Shown here: positions 1 to 9,125 of the stretch, piece after piece | Numbering within the stretch: position 1 is the stretch's first letter | Layout of the letters: each line of letters opens with the position of its first letter | Source: Thalassotalea insulae | GTDB taxonomy: Bacteria > Pseudomonadota > Gammaproteobacteria > Enterobacterales > Alteromonadaceae | NCBI RefSeq assembly: GCF_030161395.1 | Contig: NZ_BSST01000001.1 | Location: 3,906,001-3,970,000 of the forward strand | Length of the DNA stretch: 64,000 nucleotides | Direction: 5' to 3' | Notes under the pieces: model-generated | Told to the model about the DNA's origin: nothing | What the model saw: the letters and a program-made list of their open reading frames with translations, nothing else | Databases searched by the model: none | Position numbers and translations under genes: made by a program

Positions 1-723
1 CATCGCTGACAGACGATAAGAATTAGTGTCATCGATAGCGTAAGGTAAACCAACATCAGCAAATAAGCCGATAACAGCTTTGTTCGGTTGTAATGAATCA
101 AGTTGTTGATAGCTATTTATATATTGAAATCCTGCTGCTTGATATTCTTTGACAATGTTGCGGTCTTCACGGATAAAGAATTTCCAGCCGCCACCAAATA
201 ATACGTCAGTATTAATACCATTATCGATATAGCTGTTAGCGAGAGCATTATAGTTATTTCTGCTTTCGTTATGACTGATATATGAGGCAGGGGTGGCATG
301 GTTCACTTGTGACGTGACTACAACACCGGTTTTTTTGCCAGCATTTTTTGCCGCCTGTAATACTGAAGTTAATGGCTTTTTATTGACATCAACGCCAATG
401 GCACCATTATAAGTTTTAACACCGGTAGCAAGCGCTGTTGCTGCGGCTGCAGAGTCGGTAACATATCCGGAAACTGGAGCGGGATAAGTGGTTGCACTGC
501 CGACGAGATGGCGGTCGAAAACTGTAGTCTCAATAGCCGAAGTCGCCGGATCATCGGAAAAATAACGATAGGCGCTGGTGTAAGCTGGTCCCATGCCATC
601 AGACACTATCATAATAATATTTTTCGGCTGATTAACGGAAGTTTGTGCGACGTGCTTTTCAGCTATTGTGCTAGTGCAGGCCGCTAAGCAAGCTAACGAT
701 AGCAATATCGAAGGTTTATTCAT
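1..723 (-). CDS. Alkaline phosphatase, lipoprotein (3' end beyond window)
   Basis: The reverse-strand reading frame from the ATG at 723 stays open to the left edge, so about 241 N-terminal residues are visible and the C-terminus is missing. It starts with a lipoprotein signal whose lipobox is L13-A-A-C16. Next comes a metal-binding stretch, IIMIVSDGMGP, and the alkaline phosphatase nucleophile region VTDSAAAATALATGVKT, where the serine after TD is the expected phosphorylated residue. It would remove phosphate from monoesters, such as nucleotides, at the periplasmic face of a membrane. It lies 32 bp after the exported EEP-family gene and probably shares its transcript with the TetR gene. The family call is firm; the natural substrate is inferred from neighbours. 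Confidence 0.93.
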   Translation of the reverse strand, partial: MNKPSILLSLACLAACTSTIAEKHVAQTSVNQPKNIIMIVSDGMGPAYTSAYRYFSDDPATSAIETTVFDRHLVGSATTYPAPVSGYVTDSAAAATALATGVKTYNGAIGVDVNKKPLTSVLQAAKNAGKKTGVVVTSQVNHATPASYISHNESRNNYNALANSYIDNGINTDVLFGGGWKFFIREDRNIVKEYQAAGFQYINSYQQLDSLQPNKAVIGLFADVGLPYAIDDTNSYRLSAM

Positions 724-755
724 CTTTGTTTCACTTAAATATTTTATTAATGTAA

Positions 756-1955
756 CTATTTGCTGAGCTCAACATCAAGCCATACCAAGCGATGGTCGGA
801 TGATGCGCTTCTGTCGGCGATTAACCTATATTCGTTTGAATCTGTTGTTGGCCAAAACACGCCAGAATTTAAAATGTTAAATCCGGCTTTAGATGGCAGC
901 ACATAATCAGCACGCATCCGCCAGTAGGCGCTATGATGTTTTGCTATTGGATTATCAGGACTATGCTCTTGCCCACCAAGGCTAGTTGGTAGTGGATCTT
1001 GAATTTTTTTATGTGTGATTAACGAGTTTATTGCCCCTCGTAATGCATCGCCTTCAGTTGCGGAAGAGTTTTGGTCACCCATGATAATAAAGGGCTTGTC
1101 ATCTTTGATACCACCGCTTACTTTGTTATCGTCATAAATATAGTCACTTAGATCAGCGGTGATATAGTCATGCCAGAAGCGAATTTCATCATGATTGCGT
1201 TTGCCGTTTCTATCTTCTGGGCCATCAAATACCGGTGGCGTAGGGTGACTGGCCAGAATATGGATTTTTTGCTCGCCAATAATCACAGGTATATCCCAAT
1301 GCGACTTTGAAGATAAACGCAGTATTTGCCAGGCTTGTTTACTATACCAGGGCTTACCACTTTCCGGATCTATTGGCTGTAGGGCATTAGGCATATCTTG
1401 CCATTTAAAATGTTGAAAAGTACGGATGTTTTCTTTATCAAGTGGATACTTTGACAGTAATACCATGCCAAAGTGCCCAGGAAAGTAGCCAAAGCCGTAG
1501 GTGTCAACGGGGTGTTTTATCGCGCCATCATTATTTAAATCAATGGGTGTTTTCACGCCAGTATTAACGCTGTTTTGATAATAGTATGGGAAATGAATTG
1601 CTTTTTGCCCTTGCTGAGACTTAGCTAAATAATCGTTGATAAATAATTCAATTGCCTGATGATTTTTCTGATCTTGCTCAACAAAGTCAAATTCATTTAA
1701 TAGTAAAATATCTGGGTTAACACGCTGAATTATTTCAGCAATATTCTTAATCTGCTGATGGTTGCTGTTTAAAGCGTTAAGTAACTCGTTACCGTTAACA
1801 TTAGCTCCAGCGCCTTTTTCAATATAATTTAATGCCTCCATACTGACATTGAAGGTTGCGATCCGTAATTTCGTTGGAGTAGTGGTTGCCATGACATTAA
1901 ATGAAAATAAAAGTATGGTGCAAAGTATAACGTTAATTGTATTTTGTATCGGCAT
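756..1955 (-). CDS. Exported endonuclease/exonuclease/phosphatase (EEP) family protein
   Basis: This 399-residue protein has an N-terminal signal peptide (hydrophobic about residues 7-22, likely cleavage after VMA). It carries the EEP-fold landmarks in order: TFN at 34-36, LLLNEFDF with the metal-binding glutamate, ILASHPTPP, the MGDQNSS loop and a C-terminal SSDHRLVW with the catalytic histidine. EEP enzymes cleave phosphodiesters or phosphomonoesters. With a secretion signal and an alkaline phosphatase next to it, an extracellular nuclease or nucleotidase role is plausible but not shown. Its ATG overlaps the TAA of the TetR gene (TAATG), so translation is probably coupled. Confidence 0.9.
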   Translation of the reverse strand: MPIQNTINVILCTILLFSFNVMATTTPTKLRIATFNVSMEALNYIEKGAGANVNGNELLNALNSNHQQIKNIAEIIQRVNPDILLLNEFDFVEQDQKNHQAIELFINDYLAKSQQGQKAIHFPYYYQNSVNTGVKTPIDLNNDGAIKHPVDTYGFGYFPGHFGMVLLSKYPLDKENIRTFQHFKWQDMPNALQPIDPESGKPWYSKQAWQILRLSSKSHWDIPVIIGEQKIHILASHPTPPVFDGPEDRNGKRNHDEIRFWHDYITADLSDYIYDDNKVSGGIKDDKPFIIMGDQNSSATEGDALRGAINSLITHKKIQDPLPTSLGGQEHSPDNPIAKHHSAYWRMRADYVLPSKAGFNILNSGVFWPTTDSNEYRLIADRSASSDHRLVWLDVELSK

Positions 1956-2578
1956 TATTCTTGTATCGCTAATCCGCGCAGAATAAATGAAGTTAAAAAT
2001 TGAGTGACATGTTCAATATCTTCCTCTTCATAATCTGCTCTGTTCATAATAGTTAAGATTTGAGTTTCAAAATCTGCGTAATGTTGAGTTGAAGACCAAA
2101 CAAGAAAAATTAAACTGATTGGATCAACATTTACCATTCGACCTTCATCTATCCATTGTTGGAAGACTTTTGCTTTTTCTCTCACCCATTTGCGCAGGTA
2201 AGTGCGGGCAAACTCTTTTAAGTGTTGAGCCCCTTGGATGATTTCCATAGCGTAAATTTTTGATGCTTTAGGGTGAGCAAATGACATTTTCACTTTTGAG
2301 GCGACAAACTTTTCTATTGCCCGCTTAGGACCATCCTGATATTCGATCTCACCAATACCTTGATCCCACATATCGAGTGTTTGTTCGAGTACTGCATGAT
2401 AAATATTTTCTTTATTTTTGAAATAATAAAGAACATTTGCTTTTGGTAAGCCAGCTAAGTCAGCTATTGACTGGACGGTTGCCCCTTTATAACCATTGGT
2501 GATAAATTCATCCAGCGCAGCGTCTAGTATTTTTTCCTGACTTTGTATTCTTATTTTACCTTGTCTTTTTTCAGTCAT
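1955..2578 (-). CDS. TetR-family regulator, RutR-like
   Basis: This 207-residue protein has an N-terminal TetR helix-turn-helix (about 15-60, including GYKGATVQSIADLAGLPKAN and LYYFKNKE). Its ligand domain closely resembles E. coli RutR, the uracil/thymine-responsive pyrimidine regulator: it shares the AMEIIQGAQ and DPISLIFLVWSSTQHYADF stretches. It is first in a leftward operon with the EEP enzyme and alkaline phosphatase, and is divergent from a TonB-dependent receptor that precedes cdd and deoA. RutR-type boxes occur around these genes (see separate entries). The family call is strong. Control of nucleoside genes is inferred from the operators and context. The ligand could be uracil, thymine or another base. 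Confidence 0.88.
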   Translation of the reverse strand: MTEKRQGKIRIQSQEKILDAALDEFITNGYKGATVQSIADLAGLPKANVLYYFKNKENIYHAVLEQTLDMWDQGIGEIEYQDGPKRAIEKFVASKVKMSFAHPKASKIYAMEIIQGAQHLKEFARTYLRKWVREKAKVFQQWIDEGRMVNVDPISLIFLVWSSTQHYADFETQILTIMNRADYEEEDIEHVTQFLTSFILRGLAIQE

Positions 2579-2671
2579 AACCGTCTTAGTATTATTTATT
2601 GTTATTGATGCAAAGCAGTTGGCCTTTTTAACAGGCTATTTACAAAAAGTCACGAAATGAAGTGGTTTTTA

Positions 2672-2687
2672 CTGTTCAACTGGTCAA
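2672..2687. promoter_or_regulatory. Candidate RutR-like operator upstream of the TetR gene
   Basis: Compared with the published E. coli RutR box TTGACCAnnTGGTCAA, this site has a perfect right half (TGGTCAA) and a 4/7 left half (CTGTTCA), 11/14 overall with the correct 2-nt spacer. It lies about 95 bp upstream of the regulator's start, so autoregulation is possible. Background frequency in this AT-rich DNA was not calculated. Confidence 0.45.
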
Positions 2688-2943
2688 GCTAGTGTGTTTC
2701 ACCATAGCAGAAATTCACTCAATTTTTCAATCTTAATAACCATTATTACGGATGGAAATACGAGTGGATGCAAATATAAATGAATAGTTTTACATTATTA
2801 TGACTATAACTGTTGTGTATATCGAAAAACTTCTAGTTTTGATTTTTGTTGTTTTTAAATGGAAATTTTATTGAATATTTGGTGCTTTTATTGTTGCCTG
2901 TAAGTTGTTGAAATTCCGTTGAATAATTAAAAATAAAATTAAG

Positions 2944-2959
2944 TTGACTATTTGGTTAT
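2944..2959. promoter_or_regulatory. Candidate RutR-like operator upstream of the TonB receptor
   Basis: TTGACTA-TT-TGGTTAT matches the RutR box at 11 of 14 positions with the correct spacer. It lies about 340 bp upstream of the receptor start codon, within the divergent region. It is weaker evidence than the site before cdd. Confidence 0.4.
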
Positions 2960-3299
2960 ATTTTATCGTTAGGTTATTTAAATTATTTATTAAATAAAAT
3001 TATATAGTTTTATTTTCTCTGAATTGAACCGTAATTACTTGCTGGTTTTTTATTTAACTTGTTGTTATTAAATTATTTTTGTTGGTTTTAATGTGGGTTT
3101 TAAACGTTTGTTTTAAATGTAAGAAAACTTGTATTTTTTGTTCAGTTGAAATAATGTAATAAAAATGTAAGAAATGTTTGCTCTAATTCAATCAAGTTTA
3201 GCATCAAATAGTCGCTAATAAGATTTTGACTAAGCCTGATTTAATAATAATTAAAATTAAATCAAAAAATTAAAAACTACACCAAGGGAAATATACAAC

Positions 3300-6200
3300 A
3301 TGAAAACCCAACGCCTCTCTCTGATTTCAGGTGCGGTAATACTCGCGCTTGGATTATCAACATCATCATTAGCTAATACAACGTCCTCGTCTATTAAAGG
3401 GGAAGTTGTTGGCCCTCTGGGAAATCCTGTTTCAGATGCCGTAGTAACTGTTACCCATGTGCCTTCTGGCTCTGTTAAAACAGTTCATGTAGGTGAAAAT
3501 GGTGTATTTAATTTAAAAGGGTTGAGAGTCGGTGGCCCTTATAAAATCGCCATTGATTCTGAACAATTTAAAGATGCTGATTTTGCTGATATTTCATTAG
3601 CACTAGGTAAACCTTTTCAATTGGATGTTCAATTAGAAGCTAATGACGCTATGGAGACCATAGTGGTCAGTGGTGCTAGAACGAGTTTATTAGGTTTTAC
3701 TAATGAACGTGGGCCAGCTGCAAACTTTAGTCAGGCTCAAATTGAAAATGCGCCTGCGATTAACCGTGCGATTACTGACATTGTCCGTGTAGACCCACGT
3801 ATCTACGTTTCTGAAGGGAACGACGACGGTGATACTATCCAATGTGCGGGTAAAAATAGACGTTTTAATAGCTTTACCGTAGATGGTGTTCGTATGGATG
3901 ACATTTTCGGTTTAAGTGATACTGGCTTACCAACTAATAGATTTCCATTTTCTTTTGATGCATTAGAGCAAGTTTCAGTTGAATTAGCGCCGTTTGATGT
4001 TGTTTATGGCGGTTTTTCTGCGTGTACCATTAACTCTGTTATCAAGTCTGGCTCTAATGAACTACATGGTTCATTTTTCTATGATTATACTGATGATGGT
4101 TTTAGAGGTGATTCTATTAAAGGTGATGATATCACTTGGCCTGAATACGAAGAAAAACGTTATGGGATGACACTTGGTGGGCCGATTATTGAAGATAAGT
4201 TATTCTTCTTCGCCGCTTATGAAAAATTAGAGGGTTCTGATGTTTACGAAGGTGGAGTTGTTGGCTCAGGAGCAGGAAGAGCATCTGATTTTGTGACCCA
4301 GGCACAAGTAAATGATGTTATTTCAATTGCAAAGGACCTTTATCAGTATGATCCCGGCGTAATACCATCTGAGTTACCAAAAGGTGATGAAAAATTCTTA
4401 GTGAAACTGGATTGGAATATTAACGATGATCATCGTACTTCATTAACCTATATAAACAGTGAAGATTTCGATACAAAAGATAGCTCATTTTATGACATTC
4501 AGTTAGCAAGTAATTTGTATAAAACTCAGAAAGAATTAACTTCCTTATCTGCTTCATTATATTCTGATTGGAATGATAACTTCACAACGGAAGTCAGAAT
4601 TACCAGTTTGTCAGTCGATAATGACAATGCGCCTTTGTATGGTACAGACTTTGCCAATGTTGGTATTAAAATTGACGGCGATAGGGCAGTAACTTTTGGT
4701 GGCGATGTTTTCCGTCAAAATAATCGTGTTGAGTACGGTGTCGATACATTTGCAATTAAAGGGAATTACTACCTTGATGATGGCTCTATTATAACCGCAG
4801 GTTTTGAAAGAGAAGAGATTGACGTATTCAACTTGTTTGGTCGTTATTCTGAGTCAGAAATCATTTTTGACAGCATTGACGATTTCCGTAATGGTATGCC
4901 ATCAAGTTTCCGTTATGAAAATGCCGCAACGGGTGACGTAAATGATGTTGCTGGCGCGTGGGAATATGCCACTAATACATTATATGCACAGTATGATTTT
5001 GAAGCAGCTGATGGTTTAGACATGGTATTCGGTTTGAGATATGACGAGTATGACACTAGTGACAAGCCGACGGCTAACCCTCTTTTTGAACAAGACTATG
5101 GTTACTCTAATGCTCAAACATTAGATGGCGTTTCTCTTCTTCAGCCTCGTTTTAGTGTTACATATGAGTTTAATGAAGATACAGTTATACGTGGTGGGTT
5201 AGGTTTATATTCTGGCGGCAATCCAGCGGTTTGGTTAACTAACTCATTTGTTAGAACAGGCGGTAAAACATTCTCAACGCGCGATGCTGGTTTAGAAGAT
5301 GGTCAAAGCTTGTTTGATGTACCACACTCAGGTGCTGAGGATGGCAGACCAAATGGTCCGGGTTGGGGCATTCCAACGGCAGCTTACAATGACGTTAATA
5401 GTAACCTTAACTCATTTAGTCCATATGCTGATGTCAATTATTTAGACCCTGACTTTAAGATGCCTTCAGAATGGAAACTTTCGCTTGGTACAACTTATAC
5501 CTTGACAGAGAACATCGTTTCTAACTTTGATATTTTATTATCACGCAGTCAAAATGCATTGATGGTTAAGCGTGGTGATTTAGATCCTGTTTTAGATGCT
5601 AATGGTAATCATGCGCTTACTGAACAAGGTTTCCCTGATTATCAATCAAATCGCATTGAATCTTATGCCGTGACTAATGCTGACGAGAATGCAACGTCAT
5701 ACGTACTATCTGCAGCATTTGCCGGTGAATACGACAATGGGGTTAACTGGACATTAGGTTATGCCTATAGCGATGCAGAAGATATTCAAGGTTTGGTAAG
5801 TTCACAAGCAGAGTCAAACTATCAGCGTACCGCTAGAAGAGATGCACAAGGTGACATGGCGGCAACGTCTAACTATAACATCAAGCACAGATTGACAGGT
5901 ACATTAACTTATAAAACGGAGTTTTTCTCTGGTTACGACACTCGATTCTCCATGTTTGCTGTTTATCAATCAGGTGAAGTGTATAGCTTAACTGAAGATG
6001 GCACAGGTACTTATGCTCGTCGTGGACCTGTAGGTGAATTAACTGAAGATGGTTTAGTACTCGTTCCTGGTGCGAAACGTAATGGTGAAGAAGGTCCTTC
6101 TTGGAAGAAGATCGACGTGAAAGTTACGCAAGAACTTCCTGGTATTATGGAAGGGCATAAAGCTTCTGCTTTCATTGTTATTGATAACTTTACTAACTTC

Positions 6201-6332
6201 TTAAACGACGACTGGGGCGTTTTAGAAGAGCAAGATGGTAACTATCAGTTTAGTGAAGTAGATGATACGCCATTTAGAAAACAAAGTGCTTCTGCCTATG
6301 AAATTAGAGTTGGCGTAGAGTACAAGTTTTAA
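3300..6332 (+). CDS. TonB-dependent receptor, Oar-like with N-terminal carboxypeptidase-regulatory-like domain
   Basis: A 1,010-residue outer-membrane receptor. Residues 1-25 form a signal peptide ending in SLA. Residues ~30-115 look like a carboxypeptidase-regulatory-like Ig fold (IKGEVVGPLGNPVSDAVV). Residues ~120-250 form the plug, and the rest is beta-barrel with many aromatic strands and a C-terminal phenylalanine (VGVEYKF), typical of BamA-inserted proteins. Such receptors import large or scarce substrates using TonB energy. Two cysteines in the plug region (IQCAGKN and SACTINS) could form a disulfide. Its position between a RutR-like regulator and cdd-deoA suggests uptake of nucleosides, nucleotides or oligonucleotides, which is inference only. 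A strong terminator follows it, so cdd has its own promoter. Confidence 0.92.
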   Translation: MKTQRLSLISGAVILALGLSTSSLANTTSSSIKGEVVGPLGNPVSDAVVTVTHVPSGSVKTVHVGENGVFNLKGLRVGGPYKIAIDSEQFKDADFADISLALGKPFQLDVQLEANDAMETIVVSGARTSLLGFTNERGPAANFSQAQIENAPAINRAITDIVRVDPRIYVSEGNDDGDTIQCAGKNRRFNSFTVDGVRMDDIFGLSDTGLPTNRFPFSFDALEQVSVELAPFDVVYGGFSACTINSVIKSGSNELHGSFFYDYTDDGFRGDSIKGDDITWPEYEEKRYGMTLGGPIIEDKLFFFAAYEKLEGSDVYEGGVVGSGAGRASDFVTQAQVNDVISIAKDLYQYDPGVIPSELPKGDEKFLVKLDWNINDDHRTSLTYINSEDFDTKDSSFYDIQLASNLYKTQKELTSLSASLYSDWNDNFTTEVRITSLSVDNDNAPLYGTDFANVGIKIDGDRAVTFGGDVFRQNNRVEYGVDTFAIKGNYYLDDGSIITAGFEREEIDVFNLFGRYSESEIIFDSIDDFRNGMPSSFRYENAATGDVNDVAGAWEYATNTLYAQYDFEAADGLDMVFGLRYDEYDTSDKPTANPLFEQDYGYSNAQTLDGVSLLQPRFSVTYEFNEDTVIRGGLGLYSGGNPAVWLTNSFVRTGGKTFSTRDAGLEDGQSLFDVPHSGAEDGRPNGPGWGIPTAAYNDVNSNLNSFSPYADVNYLDPDFKMPSEWKLSLGTTYTLTENIVSNFDILLSRSQNALMVKRGDLDPVLDANGNHALTEQGFPDYQSNRIESYAVTNADENATSYVLSAAFAGEYDNGVNWTLGYAYSDAEDIQGLVSSQAESNYQRTARRDAQGDMAATSNYNIKHRLTGTLTYKTEFFSGYDTRFSMFAVYQSGEVYSLTEDGTGTYARRGPVGELTEDGLVLVPGAKRNGEEGPSWKKIDVKVTQELPGIMEGHKASAFIVIDNFTNFLNDDWGVLEEQDGNYQFSEVDDTPFRKQSASAYEIRVGVEYKF

Positions 6333-6351
6333 TTAATGCTCGCCTATTAGT

Positions 6352-6379
6352 AAAAGCCGGGAAGTTTCCCGGCTTTTTT
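6352..6379 (+). terminator. Rho-independent terminator after the TonB receptor
   Basis: A perfect 12-bp stem (aaaagccgggaa / ttcccggctttt) ends in a run of T residues, 20 bp after the receptor stop codon. It separates the receptor transcript from cdd-deoA. Confidence 0.9.
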
Positions 6380-6463
6380 GTGTCTAAAATATAATTATCT
6401 ACGGTTAAAAGTGGTTATTTATCGCTAAAGTTTAATATACAAGTCTAATTATATATATTATAG

Positions 6464-6479
6464 TTGACCAAATGGTTAA
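6464..6479. promoter_or_regulatory. Strong RutR-like operator upstream of cdd
   Basis: TTGACCA-AA-TGGTTAA matches the RutR consensus TTGACCAnnTGGTCAA at 13 of 14 defined positions (one C-to-T in the right half). It lies about 20 bp before the cdd start codon and next to its Shine-Dalgarno sequence, where a bound repressor would block transcription. A RutR-like regulator is encoded 4 kb upstream. Confidence 0.75.
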
Positions 6480-6499
6480 GTTTGTAGGTGGTAGTTATA

Positions 6500-6907
6500 A
6501 TGAATATCACAGCACATGAAAGTGCATTGATAGTTAGGGCAAAAACTGCGTATCAAAACGCTTATGCCCCTTATAGTAATTTTCATGTTGGTGCGGCGGC
6601 ATTAACTAAAAACGGCAACATTGTTAGTGGCTGCAATGTCGAAAATGCTTCTTATGGCTTAACGGTATGCGCCGAACGCAATTGTATCGCTCAGGCGGTG
6701 ATTAATGGTGAGCAGCAGTTTGAAACTCTAGTGATTTACACTGAGCAAGAAAAACTAACACCGCCATGTGGTGCCTGTCGACAAGTGATTGTCGAATTTT
6801 TTCAGCCTCAAGCAACCATTATGGCAGTTAATCACTTAGCGGATAAGAAAACATGGACAGTAGAGGAGTTGCTACCGAACGCCTTTACCCCTAAAGATTT
6901 AATTTAA
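6500..6907 (+). CDS. cdd: Cytidine deaminase (homotetrameric type)
   Basis: The chosen ATG at 6500 gives 135 residues, with an AGGTGG ribosome-binding site 8 nt upstream. An in-frame GTG at 6488 overlaps that site and is less likely. The protein deaminates cytidine and deoxycytidine to uridine and deoxyuridine. It has the short-type cytidine deaminase zinc ligands C57 (C57-A-E59, with the catalytic glutamate) and C90/C93 (PCGAC), plus the substrate loop YAPYSNFHVGAA. deoA follows by 10 bp, so deaminated pyrimidine nucleosides can pass to phosphorolysis. A near-consensus RutR-like box sits just upstream. Confidence 0.95.
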   Translation: MNITAHESALIVRAKTAYQNAYAPYSNFHVGAAALTKNGNIVSGCNVENASYGLTVCAERNCIAQAVINGEQQFETLVIYTEQEKLTPPCGACRQVIVEFFQPQATIMAVNHLADKKTWTVEELLPNAFTPKDLI

Positions 6908-6917
6908 TGGACAAGTT

Positions 6918-8231
6918 ATGTATTTACCTCAAGCAATAATTCGAACAAAACGTGATGGTCAGGCGTTATCTGAGCAGGAAATTCAGCATTTTGTTCACGG
7001 CTTAGTGTCAGGGCAATTTAATGATGCTCAGGTCGGTTCAATGGCAATGGCGATTTTTCAGCAAGGTATGGTAACGGATGAAATTGTTAATTTAACCCGT
7101 GAAATGATGCAATCTGGGGATGTTTTATCCTGGCCTGAACTAGACGGCCCGGTAGTGGATAAGCACTCTACTGGTGGTGTTGGCGATAAAGTGAGTTTTA
7201 TGCTGGCGGCAATTGTTGCTAGCTGTGGTGCTTATGTCCCGATGATTTCTGGTCGCGGCTTAGGTCATACAGGTGGTACCTCAGATAAACTAGAAAGTAT
7301 TAAAGGTTTTAATGTTCAGCCTAGCATCAGTGAGTTTCAGCGTATTACTAAATCGTTAGGTATGGCGATCATTTCGCAAACGGATAATTTGGCACCTGCT
7401 GATAAACGTTTGTATGGTATTCGCGATGTTACCGCAACGGTTGAGTCAATTCCTTTGATCACCGCCTCTATTTTATCGAAAAAATTAGCCGCCGGCTTAG
7501 ACGCTTTAGTTATGGATGTCAAAGTGGGTAATGGCGCTATGATGAAAAACTTGCCAGATGCTGTTGCTTTGGCGCAATCAATTGTTAATGTCGCCAATGG
7601 TGCTGGGGTGAAAACTCAGGCGATAATTACCGATATGAACCAAGTGCTAGGTGCAAGTGCTGGTAATGCGCTAGAAATGAAAGAAACCGTAGATTATTTA
7701 ACGGGTAAGCAGCGTGAGCCAAGGCTTCATCAGGTCACTTGTCAATTGGCAAGTGCGATGTTGATCAATAGTAAAATAGCCGAAAATCATCAGCAGGCGA
7801 TGGGAAAAATTGAATCTGTTCTACAATCAGGACAAGCGGCTGAACTCTTTAATCAGATGATTGCCGAGCTTGGCGGGCCGAGTGATTTTATTGAAAATCC
7901 ATGGGATGCTATGAGCAGAGCTAATGTGATCACTGATGTTATTGCACCGGCAAACGGTTATATCAGTGCAATGCAGACTTATGATATAGGTATGTCGATC
8001 GTCGGTATGAAAGGCGGACGAACTGCTAATGGTCAGCAAATCGATCACAGTGTTGGTTATGACCGCATCTTACCAATTGGCACTTTGGTCAATAAAGGTG
8101 ATGTAATTGCTCGGGTTCATGCCAGTGATAATGACAGTGCAGGGGCAGCGAAACATGCGTATATGACCGCTGTTGATATCAGTGAACAAGCGCCGGAAGC
8201 GCAAACGTTAATTTATCAAACGGTTAGTTAG
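6918..8231 (+). CDS. deoA: Thymidine phosphorylase
   Basis: This 437-residue cytosolic enzyme splits thymidine or deoxyuridine with phosphate to the base and 2-deoxyribose-1-phosphate. It contains DKHSTGGVGDK (near residue 80) and the family signature SGRGLGHTGGTSDKLES (near 111), an alpha/beta central domain, and a C-terminal domain with GMKGGRTANGQ. Length and motifs match E. coli DeoA. It forms an operon with cdd, and no deoC, deoB or deoD lies in the window. A 20-bp inverted repeat ends the transcript. Confidence 0.96.
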   Translation: MYLPQAIIRTKRDGQALSEQEIQHFVHGLVSGQFNDAQVGSMAMAIFQQGMVTDEIVNLTREMMQSGDVLSWPELDGPVVDKHSTGGVGDKVSFMLAAIVASCGAYVPMISGRGLGHTGGTSDKLESIKGFNVQPSISEFQRITKSLGMAIISQTDNLAPADKRLYGIRDVTATVESIPLITASILSKKLAAGLDALVMDVKVGNGAMMKNLPDAVALAQSIVNVANGAGVKTQAIITDMNQVLGASAGNALEMKETVDYLTGKQREPRLHQVTCQLASAMLINSKIAENHQQAMGKIESVLQSGQAAELFNQMIAELGGPSDFIENPWDAMSRANVITDVIAPANGYISAMQTYDIGMSIVGMKGGRTANGQQIDHSVGYDRILPIGTLVNKGDVIARVHASDNDSAGAAKHAYMTAVDISEQAPEAQTLIYQTVS

Positions 8232-8271
8232 GCAAGTCGTTCGACAATTCACTAAATAAGCTGTTATTCAT

Positions 8272-8324
8272 GCTCTAATAAAAAGGTTATGTTTGTTAAA
8301 CAATCATAACCTTTTTATTAGAGC
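8272..8324 (+). terminator. Long perfect hairpin after deoA
   Basis: A perfect 20-bp inverted repeat (8272-8291 and 8305-8324) has a 13-nt loop and A- and T-rich arms that can work as a terminator in either direction. It follows the deoA stop by about 40 bp. Confidence 0.8.
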
Positions 8325-8592
8325 GTGTTGACTATATGTACTATAAAAATTATTTAACTCCAAAGCTTTTTGGGGGCAGCGCTGGCTTGCAGGTAGAGTG
8401 GCCTACGTCAAAAGTTTGCAACGTTACCACAATCTCGATGTCTTGAATAAACTGCGCAAGTATCGTTGAAAATATATACGCCAAATTTCAACACTCCCTA
8501 CATGAACTACCAATAAAAATGTAAATATAATTAAAGCTTTACTCATTAGTGCCGATAAGGGGAAAGGTTAAATAATAAAGTAGATCCCGTTA
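8325..8592. other. Intergenic region with no identified gene
   Basis: Part of the 361-bp gap between deoA and the next gene. No ORF, RNA gene or convincing promoter was recognised. The stretch about 8360-8480 is more GC-rich than its flanks and could be a decayed element or unannotated RNA, but nothing in it supports a specific call. Confidence 0.3.
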
Positions 8593-9120
8593 GTGCTTAA
8601 GCCGTTAGATACTGACATTTTAGTTGAAGAATTACAGCTAGGTGAAAAGCTTAACCAGAGCGTACACAGTAGTAGACGCTCAGACTTTGCTTTAATGCTA
8701 GCAATGTTAACGGAAGATGTTAGGGCGCATAGTCAGTTTCATTTACCTAAAACTGATGAGCCAGTTAACACTCTTGATGAAGAGCAACTTAGAAAACAAT
8801 TTGACCTGCCAGAAAAACAACGCTTAGCGTTAAATAATATCGATGAAATTAGCGAGTTTTCGCAAGCTGAACTAATAGCAACGCAGCAACTAGCAAGTAT
8901 TCATTTAGCTCAGGCAATTAAACCTAAACCATTGGCATTTCGTGATGATAGTAAACATATTGCGTTAGCTGTGATGGAAAACACCAGTTTGTATTGTCAA
9001 CAGCAGCATCAACAGCCAAACGAGCTTGCCGATGCCCATCTGGCATTTAATGTTAATGAATGGCTAAAAACAGTGCAAACCACCATAGTTAAGTCACCAT
9101 TAGTGGATGTGGCGGCTTAG
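8593..9120 (+). CDS. VC2046/SO_2500-like conserved protein of unknown function
   Basis: A 175-residue predicted cytosolic protein starting at GTG. It is rich in charged residues and predicted helices, with a start like LQLGEKLNQSV followed by RRSDFALMLAMLTEDV. The overall look fits the uncharacterised VC2046/SO_2500 family of marine gammaproteobacteria, named from memory. There is no signal peptide, membrane segment or known catalytic motif. No strong Shine-Dalgarno precedes the GTG, so the exact start is uncertain. It converges on yfbR with only 5 bp between stop codons. Confidence 0.6.
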   Translation: MLKPLDTDILVEELQLGEKLNQSVHSSRRSDFALMLAMLTEDVRAHSQFHLPKTDEPVNTLDEEQLRKQFDLPEKQRLALNNIDEISEFSQAELIATQQLASIHLAQAIKPKPLAFRDDSKHIALAVMENTSLYCQQQHQQPNELADAHLAFNVNEWLKTVQTTIVKSPLVDVAA

Positions 9121-9125
9121 TTTTC

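Larger units (their letters stand above)
2579..3299. promoter_or_regulatory. 721-bp divergent regulatory region between the TetR gene and the TonB receptor
   Basis: The region is very AT-rich, has no convincing gene, and separates two divergent transcripts. It contains two imperfect RutR-box-like palindromes (2672-2687 and 2944-2959). The long leader before the receptor ATG at 3300 suggests a remote promoter or leader-level control. I could not assign a transcription start. Confidence 0.6.
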
